Position numbers and translations under genes: made by a program. Shown one piece after another: positions 1 through 5,796 of a DNA stretch of 6,316 bases. Numbering within the stretch: position 1 is the stretch's first letter; each line of letters begins with the position of its first letter. The notes below the pieces were generated by a model. That model was not told the origin of the DNA. It saw only the letters and a list, made by a program, of their open reading frames with translations, and made no database searches. Source of the DNA: Anaerolinea sp. (GTDB lineage: Bacteria; Chloroflexota; Anaerolineae; Anaerolineales; Villigracilaceae); contig DYNS01000181.1 in the NCBI GenBank assembly GCA_020720965.1, forward strand, positions 1 through 6,316. Reading direction: 5' to 3'.

Positions 1-2
1 GA

Positions 3-2858
3 TACCGTACCCGCTCTTTTTCCCTGCTGCGGGAGCCTCTCTTCACTGCCCTCGTGCTCATTCTCATTTACACGCCGGTCTTCATCGTAGACGCTTTCTT
101 CGTTTCCTCTGGTTCCATTGCTGCCCGGTTGGATTACGCCATTGCAAGCGCCCCTTATGTCATCGCTGCGGTGGCTGGCGAACTGCTGATAGGCGGCTTG
201 TTTGCCCAGGTGCTGGCGCTTTCCTTCCCGGCTCCCTGGGGGCGCAGGCAGGCTTTACAACCCTCCCCCTCCGAGCGCAGTTTGGAAGTGCGCTTTCTTT
301 TCAATACCGGGGCAATCACTGTCATTCTGCTCATTGCCTTGCTGGCAGGGGATTGGGTTGTGGCAGGCGCAGCCGCTCGCGAGATGATTAAAAATCGCAT
401 GAAAAGCACCGCTGAAATGGCGGGATACAGCGTCCCTTTCTTTTTGGAAACCGGGCAAAACCTGGCTCTGCAAATTTCGGACCTGCCAGCGGTGGAAAGC
501 CAATCGGGCGAAGCCCTGAATGAACTGCTCAACGCCCAAATGCGGGCTGTCCCCTACTTTGACCAGATTCTACTCTTTGACATCGAAAAGACCCTCATCG
601 GGCGTTACCCGGCGTCTTCCGGCGTGGAACAAAACCTGTACCCCGAAGAAGCCATCGGGCTGGAACTGGCATTCGGGGGCGTACTCAGCCAGACCTACAG
701 CATCCCGCCCCTTTCTCCGGGCGGTTCGGCGAGGGTATCGTTTATCGTGGCGGTCTCATCCTCCCCCAACCAACTGCCGGAACGGGTGATTGTCGCCCGC
801 ACCAATCTGGAGACGAATCCCTTCAGCCAGCCTCTCCTCAGCAGCCTCAAAGCCGTCTCCGAAGTTGGCGGCGAAGGCATTTTGCTGGACGACAACCAAA
901 GGATTCTCTATCACCCCTCCCCGTCAATGGTGATGACCTCTCTCGCGGTTGCTCCCTCCACCGAGTCGCGCTTCTTTGACGATACCGCCCCCAACGGAAC
1001 CCGCAACCTGGTCTATTATCAACCCGTCACCGGGCGCTCTTGGAGTGTTGTCCTCACCGTCCCTGCCCAACAAGCCCAGCAACTTGCCATCTCCATCGCC
1101 GCGCCCCTCTCCGCCATGATATTGGGCTTGGCGGTTGTTGCCCTGGTCTCTCTGCGGATGGGCTTGCGAACTGTCACCAACTCTTTGCAAAACCTGGCAA
1201 GCGAAGCCCAACGTATTTCGCAAGGGCAGTTAGACCACTCCCTCACCGTTCACGGCGTGGACGAAGTGGGGCAACTGCGCCGCGCTTTCGAGCAAATGCG
1301 AGTCAGCCTGCAATCCCGCCTGGAAGAACTCAACCGCCTCCTGCTTGTCAGCCAGGGGGTTGCCTCTAGCCTGGATATGCAAGACGCCATCCAACCCGTG
1401 ATGGAAGCCGTTCTGGCGACTGGCGCAAGCGCGGTGCGGGTTGTTATGCCCTCGCTGGAAGAAGACGCCGGGCAGGAACAGAATCATCTCTACGCGCTGG
1501 GACCCTCCAAAGAAAAGTACACTTATCTGGATGAGCAGGTCTATCGCCTTTCGCAAACGCAAGAACGCCTCGTCCTGACCAATGTCGCCCGCGCCCGAGG
1601 CTTTGAACTGAGCGCCGGGAAGCCTCAGCCCGCCTCCCTCATCGCCGTATCCCTGCGACACGAAAACCGCAACTACGGCGTGCTTTGGGCGGCATACGAC
1701 CAAACCCGCCTCTTCGCCGAAGCCGACGTCAGTTTTCTGGCGACCCTCTCCGGGCAGGCGGCTCTTGCCGCCTCCAATAATCATCTTTTCCGCACGGCGG
1801 AAGTGGGGCGGCAGCGCCTGGCAGCCATCCTTGCCTCCACGCCTGACCCGGTGCTCGTCACCGACCAGTACAACCGTCTTTTGCTTGCCAACCCGGCGGC
1901 ATGGCAGGTCTTGGGCGCGGCAGTGGGAACCGGCGAAGGCAAGCCGATAGAAAAACTCATCAGCCAGGCATCTTTGCTGGATTTGTTGACCAGCACCTCG
2001 GCGGACAAAGTCTCTGCCGAAGTGAATCTCCTCAACAACCAGGTGTACCTCGCCACTGCCTCCCCGGTTTTGGCGGAGGGGCATTCGGTTGGGCGGGTTT
2101 GCATCCTGCGGGATGTAACCCACTTCAAAGAGCTGGACACGATGAAGACCGAGTTTGTCAACACCGTCAGCCACGACTTGCGCTCCCCCCTCACGCTGAT
2201 GCGCGGATACGCCACCATGCTGGAGATGGTCGGCGCGCTGAACGAACAACAGCAAGGCTATGTTAAGAAAATCATCTTCGGCGTAGAGAACATGGCGAGG
2301 ATGGTGAACAACCTGCTAGATTTGGGGCGCATCGAAGCCGGAGTGGGCTTGCAGTTGGAAACCATCCCCGTGCCGGATATGCTGGAGCGGTTCGTGGGCG
2401 CGTTGCAGTTGCAAGCCTCCCAAAAGAAGATTGAACTCTCCCTCCAGTCTTCCGAGACATCCATCCCCACTATCGAAGCGGATGCCGCCCTGTTGCAGCA
2501 GGCAATGTACAACCTGGTGGAAAACGCCATCAAGTACACGCCGCAAGGCGGGCGGGTGACTGCCCGGCTCAAGTTCCTGCCGGATGTATTGTCTTTTGAA
2601 GTGGAAGACAACGGCATTGGAATTGCCCCCATAGACCAGCCGCGCCTCTTTGAGAAGTTTTACCGGGGCGGTCAGCGCGAGGCACGCGAGCAAAAAGGCT
2701 CTGGGTTGGGGCTTGCCATTGTGCGCTCCATCGCCGAAAGGCACGGCGGCAAGGTTTGGCTGGAGAGTCAGTTGGGGCGGGGCAGCACCTTCTCGCTGCA
2801 AATTCCCCTGCATCAGCCCAAACCGCCCAAAGAAGCCGATGCGCCCCGGCTTTCGTGA
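3..2858 (+). CDS. Multi-sensor membrane histidine kinase (5'-truncated by window edge)
   Basis: This is a two-component sensor kinase that would autophosphorylate on His and pass the phosphate to a response regulator not present here. Residues are counted from the GTG at 54. Hydrophobic segments lie at about 1-17, 28-57 and 83-105. An extracytoplasmic dCache-like domain follows at about 112-338, with Cache-type stretches VPYFDQILLFD and GILLDDNQRILYHP. Then come a membrane segment (about 346-368), HAMP (about 368-424), GAF (about 430-578), PAS (about 584-690), HisKA with SHDLRSPL (His707), and HATPase_c with N box ENAIKY (Asn824), G1 DNGIGI (852-857), F box FEKFYR and G2 GSGLGLAI (882-889). 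All catalytic boxes are intact. The GTG at 54 is probably not the real start: the frame stays open to position 3, hydrophobic sequence begins immediately, and no Shine-Dalgarno lies at proper distance (GGGAG at 31-35 is 18 bases away). The true N terminus probably adds more membrane helices. A terminator follows the gene. The ligand is unknown. Confidence 0.93.
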   Translation, partial: YRTRSFSLLREPLFTALVLILIYTPVFIVDAFFVSSGSIAARLDYAIASAPYVIAAVAGELLIGGLFAQVLALSFPAPWGRRQALQPSPSERSLEVRFLFNTGAITVILLIALLAGDWVVAGAAAREMIKNRMKSTAEMAGYSVPFFLETGQNLALQISDLPAVESQSGEALNELLNAQMRAVPYFDQILLFDIEKTLIGRYPASSGVEQNLYPEEAIGLELAFGGVLSQTYSIPPLSPGGSARVSFIVAVSSSPNQLPERVIVARTNLETNPFSQPLLSSLKAVSEVGGEGILLDDNQRILYHPSPSMVMTSLAVAPSTESRFFDDTAPNGTRNLVYYQPVTGRSWSVVLTVPAQQAQQLAISIAAPLSAMILGLAVVALVSLRMGLRTVTNSLQNLASEAQRISQGQLDHSLTVHGVDEVGQLRRAFEQMRVSLQSRLEELNRLLLVSQGVASSLDMQDAIQPVMEAVLATGASAVRVVMPSLEEDAGQEQNHLYALGPSKEKYTYLDEQVYRLSQTQERLVLTNVARARGFELSAGKPQPASLIAVSLRHENRNYGVLWAAYDQTRLFAEADVSFLATLSGQAALAASNNHLFRTAEVGRQRLAAILASTPDPVLVTDQYNRLLLANPAAWQVLGAAVGTGEGKPIEKLISQASLLDLLTSTSADKVSAEVNLLNNQVYLATASPVLAEGHSVGRVCILRDVTHFKELDTMKTEFVNTVSHDLRSPLTLMRGYATMLEMVGALNEQQQGYVKKIIFGVENMARMVNNLLDLGRIEAGVGLQLETIPVPDMLERFVGALQLQASQKKIELSLQSSETSIPTIEADAALLQQAMYNLVENAIKYTPQGGRVTARLKFLPDVLSFEVEDNGIGIAPIDQPRLFEKFYRGGQREAREQKGSGLGLAIVRSIAERHGGKVWLESQLGRGSTFSLQIPLHQPKPPKEADAPRLS

Positions 2859-2863
2859 CCTTC

Positions 2864-2889
2864 TATAATCAAATGTTTTACGGTATAAT
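2864..2889 (+). promoter_or_regulatory. Candidate -10 elements for the rpmH operon
   Basis: Two perfect TATAAT hexamers lie at 2864-2869 and 2884-2889, 20 bases apart start to start, in the only sizeable gap upstream of rpmH. The second is the better placed and would start transcription near 2895-2897, giving a leader of about 85 bases. No good -35 box is visible: the hexamer 17 bases upstream of the second is TTCTAT, and neither -10 has a TGn extension. The call therefore rests on the -10 matches and on the need for a promoter after the kinase terminator. Confidence 0.45.
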
Positions 2890-2890
2890 G

Positions 2891-2928
2891 CCATGCCGCT
2901 CAACCCGTTGAACGGCATGGTTTTTGTT
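2891..2928 (+). terminator. Rho-independent terminator of the histidine kinase gene
   Basis: The left arm CCATGCCG (2891-2898) pairs perfectly with CGGCATGG (2913-2920). After one C/A mismatch, TCAA pairs with TTGA around a CCCG loop. The stem is followed at once by TTTTTGTTT. There is no A tract on the left side, so it should act only on rightward transcripts, separating the kinase gene from the rpmH block. Confidence 0.88.
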
Positions 2929-2979
2929 TCAACCTGCTTGTCAAAAAGCGCTATTTTTCAACTTCAGTGAGGTAACCGA

Positions 2980-3153
2980 ATGTCCACCAAGCGTACTTAT
3001 CAGCCTAAAATCCGCCGCCGTGTCCGCGTGCATGGCTTCCGCTCCCGCATGGAAACTGCCGATGGGCGGGAAGTTCTCAAACGCCGCCGCCAACGCGGTC
3101 GTGTTCGTCTGACAGTTAAATCCAACAATCACGTCAAACGGGTTCGCTGGTAG
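2980..3153 (+). CDS. rpmH: 50S ribosomal protein L34, with C-terminal extension
   Basis: L34 is a small, very basic protein of the large ribosomal subunit. This 57-residue product shows the family signature throughout: KRTYQPKIRRR near the N terminus, VHGFRSRM at about 17-24, then GREVLKRRRQRGRVRL at about 29-44. The usual family length is about 44-50 residues and ends soon after the RGRxRL stretch. Here about 13 more residues follow (TVKSNNHVKRVRW), so the tail is unusual but still basic and looks genuine, because it continues the frame to a TAG just before a hairpin. The ATG is preceded by GAGGT at 2969-2973 with 6-base spacing. The gene is first in the rpmH-rnpA-yidD-yidC block, which is widely conserved in bacteria. 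Confidence 0.95.
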   Translation: MSTKRTYQPKIRRRVRVHGFRSRMETADGREVLKRRRQRGRVRLTVKSNNHVKRVRW

Positions 3154-3156
3154 GCT

Positions 3157-3179
3157 GCTCGAGGCGTTCTGCCTCGTGC
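3157..3179 (+). other. Intergenic RNA hairpin between rpmH and rnpA
   Basis: CGAGGC (3160-3165) pairs perfectly with GCCTCG (3171-3176) around a GTTCT loop. Two more G-C pairs (3157-3158 with 3178-3179) lie beyond one T/T mismatch. It starts four bases after the rpmH stop. No T tract follows, so it is not a canonical terminator. It could be an mRNA processing or stability element that sets the high L34 and low RnpA output expected from this gene pair, which is inference. Confidence 0.5.
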
Positions 3180-3180
3180 G

Positions 3181-3208
3181 CTTGCCAGTTTAATGCTAAG
3201 GGGCAAGG
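3181..3208 (+). promoter_or_regulatory. rnpA ribosome binding site inside a possible hairpin
   Basis: The Shine-Dalgarno AAGGGG (3198-3203) lies 5 bases before the GTG at 3209 and supports that start. CTTGCC (3181-3186) is the exact complement of GGCAAG (3202-3207), with a 15-base loop. Pairing would bury the end of the Shine-Dalgarno and the bases beside the start codon, which could limit rnpA translation. Six base pairs with a long loop is a modest structure, so the regulatory role is uncertain. Confidence 0.4.
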
Positions 3209-3553
3209 GTGAAACGCAGTTTTCGCCTTACCCGGTCTGCTGATTTCAAGCGGGTGCGGAATGATGGCAAATCTTACGCGCACCCGCTTCTTGTGTTACT
3301 CGTTGCAGCATCAGAGCAGGAACACGCGCGGGTCGGAATCAGTGCAGGGAAATCATTGGGGGGCGCAGTCCAGAGAAACCGCGCCAAACGCCTCATTCGA
3401 GAAGCCATTCGTCCATTTTTGGCAAGTATCCCTGCCAGTTTAGACCTTGTGTTCATTGCACGCAAGCCAGTACTAACGTCTGACTTTAAGACGATACAAA
3501 AATCCTTGCGCGGCTTACTACGCCGGGCAGGATTTTCCTCCGATGCGGAGTGA
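3209..3553 (+). CDS. rnpA: Ribonuclease P protein component
   Basis: RnpA binds the catalytic RNase P RNA and helps it recognise and cleave the 5' leader of precursor tRNAs in the cytoplasm. The 114-residue product has the normal family length (about 110-130). It begins with FRLTRSADFKRVRNDGK, the usual opening that contributes to the central cleft, and carries the RNR signature at about 50-67 (LGGAVQRNRAKRLIREAIR, Arg56-Asn57-Arg58). The segment LDLVFIARKP at about 78-87 is the family's later beta strand. The start is GTG, chosen because it gives the canonical MKRSFRL N terminus and has AAGGGG at correct spacing. The gene follows rpmH after 55 bases and precedes yidD by 6 bases. Confidence 0.97.
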   Translation: MKRSFRLTRSADFKRVRNDGKSYAHPLLVLLVAASEQEHARVGISAGKSLGGAVQRNRAKRLIREAIRPFLASIPASLDLVFIARKPVLTSDFKTIQKSLRGLLRRAGFSSDAE

Positions 3554-3559
3554 AGACCG

Positions 3560-3853
3560 ATGTGTGCCGAACATTACCTGCCAAATGATTATTCTGACGA
3601 GCCGCACTTGCACGATTTGCCGCGCACCTGGCGTAATTTTGCCCGCCTGCCCCTGCTGGGGGTCATTCGGCTCTATCAGGCGACTCTTTCCAAGGGAATG
3701 CCCCCCAACACCTGCCGGTTTTACCCATCCTGTTCCCATTACGGTTATCAAGCCATTTACAAATACGGCGCGCTCAAAGGCTCTCTCATGGCTGGCTGGC
3801 GCGTTTTGCGTTGTAACCCCTTCAATCCGGGCGGGTACGACCCGGTTCCATAG
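3560..3853 (+). CDS. yidD: Membrane protein insertion efficiency factor YidD
   Basis: YidD is a small membrane-associated protein that assists YidC-dependent insertion of inner-membrane proteins. The core runs from about residue 32 to the end, with LLGVIRLYQATLS, then the Cys-containing signature CRFYPSCSHYGYQAI (Cys52, Cys58), ALKGSLMAGWRVLRC (Cys85) and the terminal NPFNPGGYDPVP. The conserved Cys and the GG-DPVP ending match the family closely. The product has 97 residues. Compared with E. coli YidD it carries an extra hydrophilic N-terminal segment of about 20 residues and lacks a tail after DPVP. The Shine-Dalgarno GGAG (3547-3550) lies at the end of rnpA, overlapping its last codons, and the spacer is 9 bases. 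This suggests coupled translation with rnpA. Confidence 0.96.
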   Translation: MCAEHYLPNDYSDEPHLHDLPRTWRNFARLPLLGVIRLYQATLSKGMPPNTCRFYPSCSHYGYQAIYKYGALKGSLMAGWRVLRCNPFNPGGYDPVP

Positions 3854-3861
3854 GAGATTTA

Positions 3862-4950
3862 ATGAAGTTGAACCGCCTTTTTTTGTTTTTTGCCCTTGCC
3901 TCTTTGGCGGGGTTGCTTAGCGCCTGCGGCGCTCAGCCCGCTACCAACTGGCCCGGTGTTACAACCAACGGCGAGCTGATTTTCCTCTCCTCCGGTCAGC
4001 ATGTCTATACTGTCCAAGCCAGCGATGGCTTGGAAGTGAGCGCAGGCACACGCTTTCCCCTGGAAGCAGACGCGAACCACAGCCTCTATGCCCCGGTAGC
4101 CCTTGGAGATGATGGGCTGATGCTCGTTGGCAACGCATCCCAAGCCAATCACGACCTCTTCGCAGTCGACTCTGCAACCGGAACCCCGCGCTGGACTTTC
4201 TCCGAAGTCAAACTGCCCTGGATTGCAGGCGCACTGACCCTGGACGGCAACTTCTATGCCCCGGCAGGCGATGGCAACCTGTACTCCTTCAGCGCAGACG
4301 GGCAGTTACGCTGGAAGCAGGAACTCTCCGAACACGCCCTATGGACTAAACCGGTTACGGATGGCTCCTCCGTCTATCTCGCCACCCTCGACCATGTTCT
4401 CTATTCCCTGCAACCCGAAACAGGGGCAAAGAACTGGCAAAAGGAAGTGGATAACGGCATCGTAGGCGCTCCTGCCCTGGCAGACGGCACGCTCTACTTT
4501 GGGACTCTCTCCGGCACCCTGTATGCCCTCAACGCCCAAACCGGCGACATCCTCTGGCAGACTCAGTTGGACGGCAACATTTGGGGAACCCCCGCCTTGG
4601 ACGGCGAAACTCTCTACATCGGCACCGTTTACGGCAGCGCCGGTAAATTCTACGCCCTCAACGCCCAAACCGGCGTTACCGCCTGGGTGTACGAAGACGA
4701 AGGCTCCATCATCGCCGGAGCCCTTGTTCTGCCAGACCAGGTCATCTACGTCACCGAAAAGGGACGGGTACAGTCCATGAACAAACAGGGCGTTCCCGTC
4801 TGGCAGCAGGAACTCCCCAAAAATAAAATTTACGTCACCCCCATCCAGATAGGGGATTCCATCCTCGTCACCCCGATGGGCTCCGAGTTCCTCATGGTCG
4901 CATACAACTTTACCGGCGCCCAAAAGTGGACCTTCACCCCCGCCAAATAG
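3862..4950 (+). CDS. PQQ-like (BamB-like) beta-propeller lipoprotein
   Basis: The 362-residue product starts with a lipoprotein signal peptide: Lys3/Arg5, a hydrophobic core at about 6-18, and lipobox LSAC with Cys22 as the lipidated residue. The mature protein should therefore be anchored to the outer face of the cytoplasmic membrane. The rest is a series of PQQ-like repeats of the form DGxLYxGTxxGxLYALNAQTGxxxW. I count eight blades, at about 32-62, 78-115, 123-155, 162-196, 203-236, 243-279, 285-318 and 325-358, with blade-end Trp at 111, 151, 192, 232, 275, 314 and 356. This matches the 8-bladed BamB/PQQ-like fold. No dehydrogenase domain is present, so a scaffold or protein-binding role is more likely than catalysis. 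AGGAG (3852-3856) overlaps the yidD stop, and yidC follows after 9 bases. Partnership with YidC is inferred from position only. Relatedness to true BamB cannot be decided here. Confidence 0.9.
   Translation: MKLNRLFLFFALASLAGLLSACGAQPATNWPGVTTNGELIFLSSGQHVYTVQASDGLEVSAGTRFPLEADANHSLYAPVALGDDGLMLVGNASQANHDLFAVDSATGTPRWTFSEVKLPWIAGALTLDGNFYAPAGDGNLYSFSADGQLRWKQELSEHALWTKPVTDGSSVYLATLDHVLYSLQPETGAKNWQKEVDNGIVGAPALADGTLYFGTLSGTLYALNAQTGDILWQTQLDGNIWGTPALDGETLYIGTVYGSAGKFYALNAQTGVTAWVYEDEGSIIAGALVLPDQVIYVTEKGRVQSMNKQGVPVWQQELPKNKIYVTPIQIGDSILVTPMGSEFLMVAYNFTGAQKWTFTPAK
4525..4675 (+). repeat. 22-base direct repeat within two propeller blades
   Basis: Identical 22-base copies lie at 4525-4546 and 4654-4675, 129 bases (43 codons) apart and in the same frame. 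Each encodes ALNAQTG at the end of a blade (blades 5 and 6). Identity at the nucleotide level, including third positions, suggests a recent blade duplication or gene conversion rather than protein-level constraint alone. Confidence 0.7.
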
Positions 4951-4959
4951 GAAAGAACT

Positions 4960-5778
4960 ATGTGGGACTTACTCATTGTTAACCCGTTTACCAACATTCT
5001 CCTGCTTATTTACGCCCTGGTGGGGAATTTTGGCGTGTCCATCATCCTCTTCACCCTCATCATCCGCCTGCTCACCCACCCCATTATGGCGCAGCAGATA
5101 AAATCCAGCGCCGCCATGCAGGAACTGATGCAATCGGAAGAGTTCAAAAAAATTCAGGAAAAGTACAAAAACGACAAAGAGAAACTGGCGCAAGAGCAAA
5201 TGCGAATCTACCAGGAGCGCGGAATCAGCCCTTTTGGCTCCTGCCTGCCCACCCTCATCCAGTTTCCCATTCTCATTGGCTTTTACCAGAGCATTGTCCG
5301 CGCTATTGCCGCCACCCCCATGCAATTAACCAGCCTGGTACGCAGCGTGTACCCCTGGCTCGAAAACATTACCCCCTCCGCCAGCCTCTCCGCCCTCATC
5401 CCCATTCAGAGCCAATTTTTGTGGATGGACCTGGGGCAGCCAGAGCGGATACTCATCCCTGGGCTTTCGTTTGGTATTCCGGTCCTAGCCATCATCGTAG
5501 GCTTAACCACCTTCGTACAGACCAAACTCACCATGCCGCCCTCTGCCAGCGGCTCTAATGACCAGACCGCCCAAATGAATCAGATGATGGGGATTTACAT
5601 GCCCCTGCTTTTGTTCTACTTCTCACTTAATTTTGCCTCCGGTTTGGCGGTTTACTTCATCACCAGCAACCTGGCAGGCATTGCCCAATACGCGGCGCTC
5701 GGAAAAGTAAACTGGAGCAACCTCTTCGGCATGAAGAAAAGCCCTGCCCCAGCCACCAAGACGAAGACCGGCAAATAA
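4960..5778 (+). CDS. yidC: Membrane protein insertase YidC/Oxa1 family
   Basis: This insertase moves membrane proteins into the cytoplasmic membrane, alone or with SecYEG. The 272-residue product has the five-helix core. TM1 (about 12-40) carries Arg36 in IIRLLTHP, the conserved positive residue of the hydrophilic groove. A charged cytoplasmic C1 hairpin follows at about 43-92 (EEFKKIQEKYKNDKEKLAQEQ). Next come TM2 with PFGSCLPTLIQFPILIGFY (91-109), the FLWMDL motif (153-158), TM3 (about 164-188), TM4 (about 209-224) and TM5 (about 226-246, GLAVYFITSNLAGIAQ). The last 16 residues are basic and may touch the ribosome. There is no large P1 domain as in Gram-negative YidC, and no lipobox as in Bacillus SpoIIIJ. 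AGGAA (4949-4953) supports the ATG. The preceding gene encodes a lipoprotein that might supply an extracytoplasmic module. Confidence 0.97.
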   Translation: MWDLLIVNPFTNILLLIYALVGNFGVSIILFTLIIRLLTHPIMAQQIKSSAAMQELMQSEEFKKIQEKYKNDKEKLAQEQMRIYQERGISPFGSCLPTLIQFPILIGFYQSIVRAIAATPMQLTSLVRSVYPWLENITPSASLSALIPIQSQFLWMDLGQPERILIPGLSFGIPVLAIIVGLTTFVQTKLTMPPSASGSNDQTAQMNQMMGIYMPLLLFYFSLNFASGLAVYFITSNLAGIAQYAALGKVNWSNLFGMKKSPAPATKTKTGK

Positions 5779-5796
5779 AATTGCCAGGGAGAAGGA

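Noticed and set aside
54..56. GTG at 54 as the true start of the histidine kinase
   Set aside because: The frame is open further left to position 3, no Shine-Dalgarno lies at proper spacing, and the protein would begin abruptly in a membrane helix. The gene is better treated as cut by the window edge.
1230..2255. Long minus-strand open frame (341 codons) opposite the histidine kinase
   Set aside because: It lies fully antisense to GAF, PAS and HisKA coding sequence with intact motifs. Its translation is low-complexity and Gly/Arg-rich, with no recognisable domain. It is a shadow of GC-rich codon usage.
2316..2918. Minus-strand open frame of 200 codons crossing the kinase 3' end and the terminator
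   Set aside because: It is antisense to the HATPase domain, has no family features, and would begin inside the terminator hairpin.
2938..2966. TTGTCA at 2938-2943 as a -35 box of a second rpmH promoter
   Set aside because: No acceptable -10 lies 16-18 bases downstream (ACTTCA at 2961-2966), and a start there would leave almost no leader before the ribosome binding site.
2859..2979. Possible replication origin or DnaA-box region, since rpmH often lies near dnaA and oriC
   Set aside because: I find no TTATCCACA-like boxes and no dnaA or dnaN. The gap is only 121 bases and is explained by a terminator, promoter and leader.
2924..3112. Plus-strand open frame of 62 codons upstream of and overlapping rpmH
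   Set aside because: It overlaps rpmH in another frame and has no Shine-Dalgarno or family resemblance, while rpmH itself is unmistakable.
3543..3920. Plus-strand open frame of 125 codons overlapping yidD
   Set aside because: It is out of frame with yidD, whose conserved motifs and ribosome binding site are clear. The Cys/Pro-rich translation is a frame shadow.
4339..4923. Minus-strand open frame of 194 codons opposite the propeller gene
   Set aside because: Its repeated Gly/Val/Glu pattern mirrors the propeller repeats on the other strand, with no independent motif.
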